From assembly GCA_050084985.1 (NCBI GenBank), contig JBITNC010000001.1, positions 189,286,001-189,350,000 of the forward strand: a DNA stretch of 64,000 nt, given 5' to 3'. Shown here one piece after another: positions 11,694 to 24,270 of the stretch (position 1 is the first letter of the stretch; every line of letters begins with the position of its first letter). Position numbers and translations under genes: made by a program. Origin of the DNA: Nageia nagi (Eukaryota > Pinophyta). Below the pieces are notes generated by a model. That model saw only the letters and a program-made list of their open reading frames with translations. It was not told the origin of the DNA and did not search any database.

Positions 11694-14600
11694 TCAACTT
11701 CGTATTTTCTCAATCTTGGCTCGGATTTTCTGCTCTGAGATAGACGTGTCAGATTGAAGATCAAACATCCGCTCAAGGGCATACATATTTTGTAGTGCAT
11801 CATTCAAAGTTCGACTATCACTGCCATCACACCTCAAATGCTGCAAAGGTCCATGTAGCAACTTGTTAATGATGCTCCTAGTTAGGTCATCTACAAGCTT
11901 CTTGTCCTTCTTTGATAGATCATCTCCCTTTTTTGAAAAATATTTTTCCATCTCCGATATTCTTATCCTCTCTGCATAAGCTCTCAATTTTTTAATGGTT
12001 GGGACTGTCTCTAATGAGTCCCTCCATGCCTCAAATTGCTGCAATTCTTCATCTATAATAGATTCAGCTTCCATAGCTCTCCTCTGCCTCTCTTCCTTAT
12101 TTGCTTCAACAACTTCTGTCAAATCATCCACATTATACACTAGTGCTGACTCTAACTCTGAGACACTGGTATCCACATTCCTGGGCACAGCAACATCTAT
12201 AAAAATTCTAGTCCCACCCAACTCAGCAGGCATTAAAGGAAAGGCCTCCACTTGCTTCTTTGAGAAAAGGGGTGTCTCTGACGCTGTGCTTGTGAAGATA
12301 ACATCTGCCTCAGCTGCATGCATATTCATCTCAGTAAGTGGCTGATAAATCAATTTAGCTTGGGTAGTTCTTCTTGCAAAGACAAAACTCTTTCTTTGGA
12401 TCTATTGACCACCACAACTGCCTTGCATCCTTTAGCAATTAAATGCTTTATCACGAGCTTCCCCATCTTGCCTGCTCCAACAACCACTATTCTGGCACAG
12501 GAAAATTTATCTTTTGGTAGCTTCATTATTGCTAACTCAACAGCTGCAGAACTAACAGACATGGCACCAGAACCTATATTTGTTTCTGAACGGACCCTTT
12601 TTCCAGTTACGATGGCCTGCTTAAAAAGACCTCTCAGATTTCTGCCAAATCCTACTACTTCTTCACCCATCTTGTATGCTTGCCTAACTTGAGCAAGGAT
12701 TTGACCCTCCCCAAGAACAAGTGAGTCGAGACCAGATGCAACTTGAAATAAATGTTGTGATGCATCCTTGCCAGACAAAATGAATAAATGTTTCCGAAGC
12801 TCCCCAAGAGGTATTCCACTTGTCTGTGATGAAAAATAGAGTAGTGTTAGAAGGTCCTATTCCAAAAAAGAGTTCACTTAGATTTGCAAATAGTAAATAC
12901 ATTATGATGCTTCTGAACCTCTCCAAAACCAGGTATGAATATAATTTCAAATAAATGTGGAAATGAAATTCATAATCCGTAAACTTCTTCCAGAACATGT
13001 ATCTGACTAGCATATAGTTACAACTTCAAAAATGCAGCATTTAAAAGTCAAATATATTCCCTCTTTATCTAATAATAATATTAATATAAATTCATATGCA
13101 ACTCAACCTAAAACAACTAAAGAAAATCAATTAAATTTTGATAGTGAAAGAATGGGAAAATTCATCCCGGTGTTCAAAAATATATTTAAAACATTAATAC
13201 ATAACTATATATGACCTAGAAAAATAACAAATTTAAAAAAAAAAGATTCAAATTGAAGATGAAAGGATACTTTAAGGGAAAAAGGAATAAAAATTATTAT
13301 GTTGTTTTAAAAAAGGAAATTAAAAAAAAAATGAGAAGAAAAACTACAAGTGGGAGTTGGGAATTATAAATATTCAGGTCAATTATTGTAAAAGATTATT
13401 CAGAATAACTTTTTAGTGGATACTAAAGTATTTTCCAGAAACACTTTTTAATAGGTATTGAAGTATTTTTCACAATGACTTGTAACAGATATTGAAGTAC
13501 TTTTTATAATTACTCAGTACTGCGTATTGAATTATTTTTCAAATTTTTCCTGTAATGTGTATCTTCCTTTAGATTTTTGAGTGTTTTCAATTTCAAGTTT
13601 TGTTGTTAGATTAGGAAGAGATATCTTAGGATTATCTCTATCAAAAGATGACGAAGATATATCTACAGGATTGCTTCTACTACAAGATAAGAAGAGATAT
13701 TTTCAAGGTTGATTCCGCTACAGAATAAGAACAGAAATCTTCAGAATTGATTCTGCAGAAAGATAACAAAAGACATCTTCAGCATTACTTCTTTCAGAGA
13801 ATAAGATTAGACATTTTCAAAGTTGTTCTTATTATATGATAAGAAGATATATTTTTAGAATAGTTTCAGTTGTAAGATAAAGAAGAAACATCTTCTGAGT
13901 TGATAAAGATGCAAAATAAGTATTGAATATCTTCAGAATTACTTGTATTGTAAAATGAGGAAGAGACATGTTAAAAGTTGCCTATGAAAGAAGATAAGTA
14001 ACAAATATTTCAGCTATCTGGTTTAGGATCTGATTATTATTTTTGCATCTAGGTAGAATATGAGATGAAATATGTTGCATATGATATTGGATGGAGGAAA
14101 AGGAGAAATTAAGGATATGTCATAATCTGTAACCAAATACAACAGGGAAAGTCTAAAATTTATAGACACTATTTCTGAGTAACTAATTTCTATATGAATA
14201 TCTAATTTGTCTTCCCTTTTCAGTTTGTTTGCCATATTTGATTACATGGCATGGTTGCTTGTGCATCCAATCCTTGATAAGTACTAGTTTTATAAACCCT
14301 AAGCTAGAATGTGTTTGGGAAAGGCGAGAATAATGTTTAATTTTATTGTCATGGGAGGGATTGTCTTGTGTTAGTCACACAAGGTACACACACACACACA
14401 CAAGGAAGACAAGAGAAAATGTATATGTTGTGGAAATATCCAACCAAATATGTTGCAGATAAGCTTCATACACTCAAAGTTATGGAACTTGGAATTGGTG
14501 AACTGTGTTCATTGATTAGTTAATTTAGCTTAGGAAGTTATTGATAGAAAACAACACAAGTATAGCTAACCTTGGAATGAGTTCTCCTTGGAAGGTTCGT

Positions 14601-16671
14601 GTTAACCATAATCCTTTCCTTAATGTGGTGTTTTGAAGTACATGACAGCTAAAAGATTGTCTCTCCCTTACGTCTGCATTTAGACGTTATTTAAGCATGC
14701 TAACTCTTCCATAATGTGGGTATTTTAGTGTCTTGTGTGATCAAGTTGAAAAGTGGTCCTAGGACATACACATGGGGCTGCTTTTAACTATTGAATCACC
14801 TCCCTGAAATCAACCGTGTAGTTTTTAATAAAAATTCCTTTAAAATGGATAATGCTTAGGAAATTTCTCTAAGCTGAAACTTGAAATTTTTATAGCTAAA
14901 AGCCCTCTATCAAACCTGTGACACATATTTGTTGTATTTTTATGAAGTTTCACCTATGTTTTTGAAAAAAGGAACCATAATGAACGTATGAAAACTAATG
15001 AAAGTGATCTAATTCACAAAAAAGTCTACATCTAGTCGATGCTTCAGCAAACTTTCTTAAAATCAGATGTGATATGACATATTTCTTGAATATCATATCC
15101 TATAATAATCATTTCATGTTTACCAAACTCATAAACAGACAACATTCCAGGAGTTTTTTTAAATGTAATCCTATTTGGTCTCCATAACCTTATGTATCAA
15201 AAAATCTTCCATAAGTACAAGAAAAAGGATTGTAATCAAATAAAAAGATTGTGGCCGTCAGCAGTACTAGCATGTATGCAGAAGGGAAGATAAATCGCAT
15301 TACATAAACGAACGCAGGTATGCATCTGCTACGGAAAGTAAATAAATAATTTGAAAGTAAATAGTGTTCTTGATGATCCTGCCATTCAAAAAAATTGGAT
15401 TGATGAATTGTACAGTGGTTTATCAGGAGTTACTAGATGGAGATGGTTGTCATATTGGTTATAACAGTTTAGCTAATACTTATGTATGAAGGTTGTCCCT
15501 AGCTTCCTTGAGAAAAGGTGATTTTTTGTTGATTGAATTCTTTCAACATTATTTCAAAATCAGACCCACCACTATTGACAAAACATATGAAAATCATTTA
15601 CATAAATTTCATACAGGATGCTCATATAACTATCAAATTTGCCAAAGATTTACAACCATTAATAATCAATACCATTTTCCTCCTCAAATATTAATTAGTT
15701 TTACATGAGTTTCAAATATAGTCCTTGGTATTTTCTATTCTTAATAGGAAATACTTTGATAATTGCCCCAGCTTGAAAGGCAGTACTTTTACCTTCAACT
15801 TCTAGAAGAATAAGAATAGAATAATTGACTTCTGTATAAGCAAATGTTTGTACAAGGGTTACCCCTTGGTTGTACAAATAGAAACAACATGTTACGATTG
15901 AGCTCACCTTAGACATCCATTCAGTCAGCTCCCTAATACCGCGGTGCCATGACAATGCCACAACGTATATTTCCATTCTATTGCATGTGCTCAGAACAGC
16001 TGCCTCCTCGATATGATTCAGCTTACACAATTCAGTTATTGCAAGAGGCCACTTTGCTTCAGGAATAGACAATTTTTCACGCATCTCAACAGGTGCAGTG
16101 TGCACACTTAATCCTACAACCAAAATGCAGCTCTTCTCCTGTGCATATCCTAAGTAACCGTATGAAAAAGAGTCCCAACATAATAAGCAACACAAACCAG
16201 AATAAATTTTCCCAAATAAATACATAAAAATATTGATTATCTGCATATAAAAGCCTGGGGGGATTAACCCACAGACAAACAAAAGAAAAAAAAAAACTAA
16301 TCAGCTGATCAGTCAATTGATCATCTATCGACAGACAAAAACCCCAATACCCACAAACTACTGATCATATCGCTCCTGTCTAAGAATAGAAAGATAAAAC
16401 ATCAAATGCCTCTGTACGTGTGAAAATACTTACTGTTGGCTCCTCCTGAGTTGATAAGCTGCTGCAATGCTGACATTGACGGAGTGGTTTGGACGGCAGA
16501 TTTTTCCTCAAATTGGCCCTCTACCGCTATTGGTTTTTGTTTCAATTTTGAGGGTATCTGAATCGGACATCCAAATCCAGACCCAGAACAGCATTTCGTA
16601 GTAAAATACCTCGGGTGATACGAAGAAGACTTGCATTGTTGGAAGGAATATGAGAAATAGGAGGACGCCAT
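11694..16671 (-). CDS. HEMA: Glutamyl-tRNA reductase, plastid (HEMA), three exons, frameshifted in exon 3
   Basis: GluTR reduces glutamyl-tRNA(Glu) to glutamate-1-semialdehyde with NADPH, the first committed step of plastid tetrapyrrole (chlorophyll, haem) synthesis. Exon 1 is 16671-16434 (start ATG at 16671, Ser-rich transit peptide). Exon 2 is 16149-15908 and exon 3 is 12823-11694. Both introns have GT-AG ends and the phases agree. Exon 2 has the catalytic Cys in STCNRMEIY (about residue 135). Exon 3 has [13 protein letters not shown], the Rossmann motif GAGKMGKLV (about 276-284), [10 protein letters not shown] and the C-terminal dimerisation region ([20 protein letters not shown]). Total length would be about 536 residues, close to angiosperm GluTR. 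After about residue 317 (position 12353-12350) the frame needs one extra base; as given, a TGA ends it. Either the gene is an otherwise intact recent pseudogene, or the window has a 1-nt consensus error in a short T run. An upstream in-frame ATG at 16776 exists, but 16671 better fits a transit peptide. Confidence 0.93.
13402..13578. repeat. Degenerate minisatellite, period about 35 bp
   Basis: Units begin at about 13402, 13437, 13472, 13506 and 13541 and share a core like ACTTTTTA..GGTATTGAAGTATTTTTC. The copies are strongly diverged, so the array is old. It lies in HEMA intron 2, next to a second array of different period. Confidence 0.7.
13606..14012. repeat. Degenerate minisatellite, period 37-39 bp
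   Basis: About ten diverged units share AGATAAGAAGAGA(T/C)AT followed by (C/T)TTCA(G/A)A(A/G)TT. Unit starts fall near 13685, 13722, 13761, 13798, 13836, 13875, 13912, 13951 and 13990, with an earlier unit near 13606-13650. It lies inside HEMA intron 2. Confidence 0.75.
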
Positions 16672-16950
16672 AGCCCTTCTCCAGAAATGGGCACCATATA
16701 CTTGAGAATAGAAATAGCTATGGATGAAATATGTATAATTGGATTCGGAGGAGGGAGTATTTGACTTTGTCAACACGTTCTATTCAGAAACTTCTCTCCT
16801 CTGTGTTGTTCTGAGCACGTTTTAATTGACAAAATCTCCACAACACTTTCAGAGTAGGCCAAAATATTTTGACTAGCGAGATCATGTGGAAGTGGATGTT
16901 GTAGCGTTGCAAAACTTGACGTTTCAGTGTTTCACTAAATGTTTGGCCGA
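16672..16950 (-). promoter_or_regulatory. HEMA 5' flank with palindromic W-box pair
   Basis: The sequence upstream of the HEMA ATG carries a perfect inverted repeat TTGACTTTGTCAA (16761-16773), two W-box cores (TTGAC) facing each other with a 3-nt spacer. An ACGT core lies beside it (CACGTT, 16773-16778). A TATA-like TTATACATATTT lies nearer the gene (minus strand, about 16742-16730). W boxes bind WRKY factors. The position, about 90-100 bp before the ATG, could be core promoter or 5' UTR. The functional reading is inference. Confidence 0.35.
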
Positions 16951-17880
16951 CCAAATTTTGTAACATTGCAACTTATTGTGTGAACATGCTTCAGATGTAG
17001 AGTTTGCTAATTTTAATTTTAATTTTATTTAGTTAATGGGTATTTTTATTTAATATTTTAATAAATATTGATTGATTTTTAGAATAAAGTTCATTTTTTA
17101 AAAATTAGTAATTTAATTTGTTTTGTATGATTATAAAAAATATTTAATTTTAATATAAAGTATATTAAATTATGAAGAGTTTATATAATAAAAAAGTTTT
17201 CAAGAGGACATCATATTGATTAAAAAAGTTTACCTCATTAGTAATCTTGAGAGGGTTCTTAGAACAATTTACTTCGTGTTTATATAACATATATAATACA
17301 AGAGCTTTATTATTCATTTTTGTTATTTTGTTTTATTATCATTTTTATCTATTTATCATCAAAAATATTATGTTCTAATAAATTTTGTACCATACAATTT
17401 ATTGTGTGAAAATACTTCAAAAGTAGAGTTCGCTAATTTTAGTTTTCACTTTATTTAGTTAATGGATATTTTTATTTAATATCTTAATAAATATGGTTGA
17501 TTTTTAAAATAAAGTTCATTTTTTAATTGGTATTTTAATTTAATTTTTCATGTTAGGGGAGTGGGAGAAAAGGGAAGTTGAAAATTCTCAAGTGGAAAAA
17601 GAGAGGCACTAGGTTCAAAACTCTCTACCCTCACATGCATGTGGATACACTCAAGTCCAATTGATGATAGTTAAGCAAATTAGAAGTGAACCCCTCATAC
17701 ATGAAATCTAATTCCATAATTCCGTCGTAAGGCATATTTCCAAAAAATATATTTAATTTTAATATAATCATTAAAAGTTTATATAATAAAAAAGTTTTTA
17801 TTATTCACTTCTGTTATTTTGTTTTATTATAATTTTTATTTATCTATCAACAAATGTATTATGATATAATATTTATTAGC
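16951..17880. repeat. AT-rich tandem duplication (unit about 430 bp), second copy rearranged
   Basis: Unit 1 runs 16951-17380 and unit 2 17381-17880. Shared blocks include AAATTTTGTA..ATTGTGTGAA (16953 and 17381), TTTATTTAGTTAATGG (17024 and 17451), AATAAAGTTCATTTTTTA (17083 and 17508) and TTTATATAATAAAAAAGTTTT (17179 and 17768). Unit 2 carries an extra insert (about 17551-17733) and lacks about 110 bp present in unit 1 at about 17202-17310. It lies directly upstream of the HEMA 5' flank. Confidence 0.75.
17551..17733. other. Insert within the second duplicated unit
   Basis: This 180-bp stretch interrupts the second copy of the AT-rich unit and is noticeably less AT-rich. It contains TAGGGGAGTGGG and, further on, AGGTTCAAAACTC, vaguely like pol III A and B boxes, but the spacing of nearly 60 bp is long for a tRNA-derived SINE. 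I see no terminal repeats or clear target duplication. Confidence 0.4.
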
Positions 17881-18709
17881 AAATTAGAAAATGAGGATCA
17901 TGTTTTTCAATGATAGAGGGCATGACTTGGGTTTTGCAATATATGTGGATCTACGAATAGTATTTCAAAGCAACTGTAGGGGACAAATGCAACTTAGAGG
18001 GAGGCCATGTGCATGTGTGTTAAACAAAATTATGTAGCACTGGGTCTACACTTTGGAGGGTTGAGTCTAAATGTTGCTTCATAGTTATATGTTCGTATTT
18101 TTTGAGGGAAACACTTGTATATCATGTTGTGTTTGGTGGTTTCTAAGGTTGAGTTCAATCATAATTTGGTTTTTTTGCACTATTTTGGGAGTTAACACTA
18201 CTACCAAAAGCTAAGGTTGAGTTTATAAACTATTGTTTTATAATTTTGGGTTCCTTTGTGTATTGTTTTAGGGGTTAAAGAGTCATTTTGTAGAGGCATT
18301 ATTGAGTGGTATTAACATATATTGCTCTACAATCCTCTTTTCATGGTTGTTTCTTAGGACCCTTCTCGGGGCCTAACCATAACCCCTTCTCCCAAATGTT
18401 CCTTTGCAGATATAGTGAGGGGGAGTCAAGAATTAAGAAATGTAATATTGAAGTCTATTTTATTTTCACTACTAAGAAGCCTATAGATAGAGGGTTCCAA
18501 TATAAAGTCAATGGTTATCTTTCATAAATGGTCAACTACCCCAAATTTATGATTAAATAATGCATATTGGTTGAAAATATATTATACAGAAGTAATCATA
18601 ACCTAATATGTAAATTTATTAGTATGGGATTATCTCTAGGGTATATGAATTCTTGGATTCGAAAGAACTAGGAGCATTTAGGGGATATATCAATTTATCT
18701 CATCAACAA

Positions 18710-19600
18710 TAGATATTTTATTGTGAGTTTCTCTTCAAGAGTAAATAGGAAAAAACTTTAAATCATAGAAGACAAACTATGGAGCAACAAGCCTTTTTGC
18801 AATCCTAGAAGATAGGTTTTGATCCATTAAGGGAACCTATGATAGTGATGATTTGGATCCAATTATATGCTCTTCCTATGGAATATAAGTGTGAACCATT
18901 TTTTTGAGAAATTGGGTTATTTCTTAAGGCATTATTTGGGAGTAGTTGAAGATACAATGATGGGAAATCCAACCATTTATGCCCATATTTATGTTGAGAT
19001 GGATATGAATCACCCATTGTTAGCTAAAATAAAAATAAACATGGAAGATATAACTTGCATCTAAAAAGTAGACTATGAAGTGATCCCTTCGATGTAGTAT
19101 CTTCCATAAGCATGGATATTTGGCTTGTCTTTGCCCATAAATTGTCAAAAGGAACTTACCCCATCAAAGATAAATGAAAATAATATAAATACATTAGAAA
19201 AGATGGAAAAATCTCAATGTCTAACCTTGAACATAAATTCTTCAGGAGATGGTTTTGAATCTCCATAAAGAAAGAGGAAGCAAAAGAAGAAGGTGTCTCG
19301 AGCAAACCAAATAAAAGGGATAAACCTGAATAGGTATGAGATTCTTAACACCCTAACAGAAGTGGATAATGAGGTAGGTAAAATTGAATAACCAAAGAAG
19401 GGATATTTATCCTTTAACATTGTAAAAGAAATTAATCAATAGAGAAAACCTCCACTAAAGGTGTTTTTTGAAGTTCAACTAATCCTAAGCCAAAATCACC
19501 ATAACTCCTTTAGAGAATCCCAACCTTGCCATAATTACACTTGATAGGGATGTCTTAATGAAAAATGAAGGTAAGTATACTCTTGGAATTTACTAATCAA
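18710..19600 (+). pseudogene. LINE ORF1 remnant (DUF4283-like with zinc knuckle)
   Basis: Reading across frames gives the plant LINE ORF1 pattern: a YFIVSFSSRVNRKK stretch (about 18715), an IWIQLYALPMEY stretch (about 18850), then LRHYLGVVEDTM..YAHIYVEMDMNHPL (18920-19015) and VDYEVIP followed by the zinc knuckle (CSIFHKHGYLACLC, 19093-19134, the second Cys replaced by Phe). ORF1 proteins of this type bind the LINE RNA. Stops and shifts make it non-functional. ORF2 follows at 19737. Confidence 0.7.
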
Positions 19601-20758
19601 AGAAAAGAATAAAATATAATCAAACTAAGAGTGTGGGAAGAAACTTAAACTAGGAAAAGTTGACAATGGAGGGTGACCAACTGGTAAATCAAGGAAATGC
19701 AAAGAAACTTGATACTTATTGGACTCTAATTTTCAAATGATAATACAATCATGGAATATCATAATCTTAAACAACATATATCATCAAATTGTTGTTCACA
19801 ATTCAATAAAAAATCATCATTAAAATTTTATTCTTCTTCAAGAGATAAAATCTTAAATACAAATGATGGATGAAATAAATAATAAAATATGGAGACAAGC
19901 ATAATACATAAAAGTGATTTCCCAAGCATTTTCATGGGGTTTAATGACGTTATGAAATCTCTAAAATTAGATAACAATATATCATATTGCAGGTTAAGGA
20001 GTTCTCATATCTCTCATCAAAACAAGGAATTCAAAAGAACTTGTATTAATTTTAAATTTCTATTTCTCAAATAATTTTATGTAATAACACCTTCAATGGA
20101 TAGTGTTACAAGCAAGCATAATAGGAAAGGAAGAGGTTAACTAATTAGTGGTTGACAATTTCAATGCCAAACTTTCAACTAGGGATTAGGAAGGAGGTAA
20201 CCCATCTCTAGATCAAGGGGATAGATTTATGATCTCTCAAGTAAAGCATTTCAATTTGATTGATGTTAAATGTGTAGGGTTGGCAAAAAATAAGCTAGAT
20301 TTTTAGTTTTCAAAGAGTTCTTTATGCAATGGTCACTAAGTTTGAATACCCTTAATTGTATTGAATCAAACCATTTCCCAATTCTCCTATAATGAGACTT
20401 GGGTCATAAATCTAACTCTAAACCATTTTAGTTTGAAATTTTTTAGTTGGAAAAGAAGAATCTTAAGGAGAGAATCCTAATTTGGTAAGAGGAGAGACAC
20501 CCTACCCATGGGGAAGCTTTGTTTTACATCTTTAAATAACTCCAATATGTCAAAACCCAACTCAAAATTTGAAAAATAACTAATAAATCAAAATTTTATC
20601 TTCAAAGGGATGAGCTCATCAAAGTATTTCAAATTGGGATAGTCACAAAAGACTTGAAATACGAAGATAATCTAGTCATAAAATAATTAGAGAGTATAGA
20701 CATATACGAGGAGATCTATTAGAAATAAAGAACTAGAATATCTTGGCTACGAGAGGAG

Positions 20759-21830
20759 TGTAATATCCCCAAAAATCACAAAATGTGATTTTGTTAAACT
20801 GTAATATTCCAAAGTTGAAATATCACTACTTAGGAATTTATATATATTTTTATATTTTTCTAACTAGCTCAATTCAAATCAAATCTGCAAATTGAACAAG
20901 AAATAGAGCCAAAAATGAATTTTATTCTTCAAAAGCTGGGACATCCCAAATGGATAAGTATAATACTCAAGGAAAAATACCCAAATGCTCAAGAAGGGGG
21001 GCATTTGCCCTCATAAGGTAGATTTGGACGATCTAGCTTTGCAAGTTCTTCAACCTCTTTTCCCCAATACTGGATGAGCTTCCTCACACTGATTTGATTG
21101 GTCTGGATCTAGGATGTGCCTCCTCACAGTGATTTGGTAGGTTAGATCTGGATCTAGAATATGGTCACACTGGCTGGATCTGGATCTACCCCACTGGCTA
21201 GATCTAGATCAAGGATGGAATAGTTCCACCACATTGGCTTGAACTATTCTAGTAACTCCACCTCACTGGCTTGAGCTACTATCCTAGCTTAGGTAAGAAC
21301 TCCTCCACACTGTCTCAAGCTCTCCCACTAAGCTAGCTGGCAAGCTGCAACTCCACTAGTTGCTAACCCCTAAAAAGAGATAAACTCTGATGATCTTCAA
21401 GCATGCCCCAAATGATGCATCCAATCTCCTTTTATAACAAGATCTCTCATACCTTGGAATCACCCAAAGTGCAACGTCCCTCTTCTAGAGTCTTGGGATG
21501 ACAAATTAAATCATCTAGGGACCCAGGAAGCCCAACGTCCCATAATGGTTGCCTAAAGATGCCAAATTACAAGATCAATGGCTCATAAATGCAAAGTCCC
21601 ATTATGAGAGACTAATATTGCATTAATTACAAATAATTGAGCTAGATTAATTAAATAAAATCCAAGGGTGAGTGCCTCAAGGGTATCTTTAGCCTTGGTT
21701 ACAAAAATAAATGCAAAATATTAATAAAATACTCCTAAATTAATTTATTTTTGGTTTCTCCTCCTTTGCCATGAACGTCACACTCCAAGAGGAGAGAAAG
21801 TGGATGTTTTACAAATTTGGGGACATTACA
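20759..21830. repeat. Solo LTR inserted in LINE ORF2
   Basis: The 1072-bp stretch begins TGTAATATCCCC and ends GGGGACATTACA (11 of 12 as inverted repeat). It is flanked by AGGAG (20754-20758) and AGGGG (21831-21835), a 5-bp target duplication with one change. No internal domain is present. The flanking LINE reading frame (SWLREE, then GDQNKKFFH) continues across it. Inside are repetitive GGATCTAGATC-type and CTCCACACTG-type blocks. Confidence 0.85.
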
Positions 21831-24270
21831 AGGGGGACCAAAATAAGAAGTTCTTCCACCATTTGAAATCAACTAAAAGAAACTCTAACACCCTAATTTA
21901 TCTAAAATACCTCCATGGTAACGCGATAGATATTATATCAAGTATGGCACAAAATGTAAATATCTATTTTGAAACTTTATTATCTACATATTCTCATCCT
22001 AATCTTATAATGTAATAAGAGATATTGAATTGTATCCCTTGTATCATAAAAGGTAAACAAAACCAAGCCCCATTTGGATTTTGGGCCTAAAATGGGTTAG
22101 GGATGTAGTGCTTATCATGAGAACCAAAAAGTATCCAAGCCTTGATGGTTTATCAATAGGATTCTTTAAGGATTTTTCAGATGTTAAAGGGGAGTATTAT
22201 CTATAGTAGTAGAAGAATCTTATGCAAAGATAAGGATATTAAGAGCATTGAATCACACTTTTATTTATTTAATTCCTAAAGTAGTAGGAGAGGCTTTTTG
22301 ATCTTGGTAATTTTTTCCCAATTTCACTTTTTAATATAGTCTACAAGATCATCACCAAATTGGTACTCAATGGGTTTATAAATCTTCTAGATAGAATTAT
22401 ATATTTATATCAAGGAGAATTTATGGAGGGATGAAATTTTTTGGATGGATTCATCTTGACATAGGAAGCAATGTACGCTATGTATCAAAATTGTCAAAGA
22501 TGTATGTTTATCAAAGTACACATGTCTAAGGCCTATGATAGAGTCTCATGGAAACTTTTAGATCACATGTTAGAGATTAAATTTGGTTTCTCTTAGAGAT
22601 AAATATAGTGGATGATGAGTTTTATCTCTTCAATCTCTTTCTTTGTCCTCATTAATGGAATTCTAGCTCCCTTAACTCCTTGAGAGGAATTATTTAAGGA
22701 GATCATATATACCCATATCTCTTTATTATTATTATTAAAGGATTGGGCATATATCTACGAAGACATAATAAATATATAATTATCTCAAGAATGCAAGTGG
22801 AAGTGGTGAATCTTACCCATTAATAATTTGTAGATGATACATTTTTGCTTAGGAAGGCCAATGTTAAGGAGGTAATAATGCTAAAAACTATCTTAAATAC
22901 CTACATGAAGGCTAAAAGATAGGAGGTAAATACAACCAAGTTTAAGGTAATATTCTTTAATAATGAAAAGTAGATTCAAGAACAAATTCTAAAAATATTA
23001 GATTTCTCTCAAGGCTTCCTTCCACTAAAATATCTTGGGATTCCACTTCATCATAAGAAATTAAACATTGTTGAATGGAAAAATATAGTGGATAGAATTA
23101 GCACAAAGATAAATCATTGGATGCACCATTGGCTTTTTTAGAGTAAGAGTAAATCTTCTTCAGTCATCGATTCAAGAAATACTAGTTTACAAGTTCTCTA
23201 TCATTATTCAACAATGGGAACCTTGAAGGATCTAGATTTGTTAATGTGAAAATTCTTATGTGATGGCCCAAGGATAGGTAATAGATTGGCTTTAGTTAGT
23301 TGGGATACAACTTGTTAGCCTAAGGTAAGTAAGGGCTTAGGAATTTGAAAAGTAGCATTAAATAATCAAGATCTATCAAGTAAGTTGTATTGGAGATGGA
23401 TCTCTAAATAGGAATTTTTTTCAATAAATTTATTACTAATAAATACTTAGAAAATACTTCCTTAGAGAAAATTATTCACATCCCCTTGGATGGACAAGGT
23501 TCTATGGTGCAGAAAACATTAAACTTAGAAGATATAATATTAAAACTAAGGTTATTTTGGAAAGTGGGTAGAGGGGATACATAAAACTTTTGGAAAAATG
23601 CTTGAGACCAATAGCCCCCTTGATTTTATAATTTTTAGAGTTATAATCCCTTTAGTAAATCCTTGAAGAAAGAAGTTAGATTAAGGCTGTAGCATGCTAT
23701 GTGCAAACAAGACACATTGGGAACTTCTTTTTGATGCAATTAAAGTAATGGAATAAGTGGTCAGTCCCAATCCCTCCATACTTGATACCACTTACTGAGA
23801 GGATTCTCATGAAATGTCAACTTATAGGAAAGGTTGAAGACGATAGTATTGTATGGGAAAATGGGAATTTAGGCATCTATACTATTTTGGCTAGATATAA
23901 TGTAGTACATCCTCCCCCATCAATTTTGTTGAATGTTCCATGGGTTAGAGTATGGTTGAAAAAGGGCTAGCAAAAAATCAATTTTTTTTCTAGAAAGTTA
24001 TCCATTATAGCTTCATTGCATATGATAACTTACAAAAGAGGGGTTTAAATGGCCTCTTTAGATGTATCATGTGTAATTCTTATAAGGATATTATACAACA
24101 TTTACTCTTTAGTGTAAGTTCATACTAGAGCTATATTTGAAACAATGGAGAGATTTATTCAAGTCCTAGCTCAATTAGTAGTTAACTCTTATCAATATAT
24201 GGGAGGTATGAAAATGATGAAGATTTAAAAATAAAGCTATTTAATTGGGTTGATATTTGGGTTCAAGATT

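Larger units (their letters stand above)
12824..15907 (-). other. HEMA: HEMA intron 2 (about 3.1 kb)
   Basis: It is bounded by GT at 15907-15906 and AG at 12825-12824, between codons for SK and TSGIP, which is a well-conserved GluTR stretch. It contains two degenerate minisatellites (13402-13578 and 13606-14012) and a short (AC)n run near 14386-14402. I see no transposon domain or nested gene. The first intron (16433-16150) is only 284 bp. Confidence 0.85.

Noticed and set aside
11995-12692. Plus-strand open frames opposite HEMA exon 3
   Set aside because: They are antisense shadows of the HEMA coding sequence, whose minus-strand protein matches GluTR throughout.
12684-13013. 109-residue minus-strand frame extending past the exon 3 start
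   Set aside because: It runs in a different frame through exon 3 and into intron 2; the AG at 12825-12824 gives the conserved GluTR join instead.
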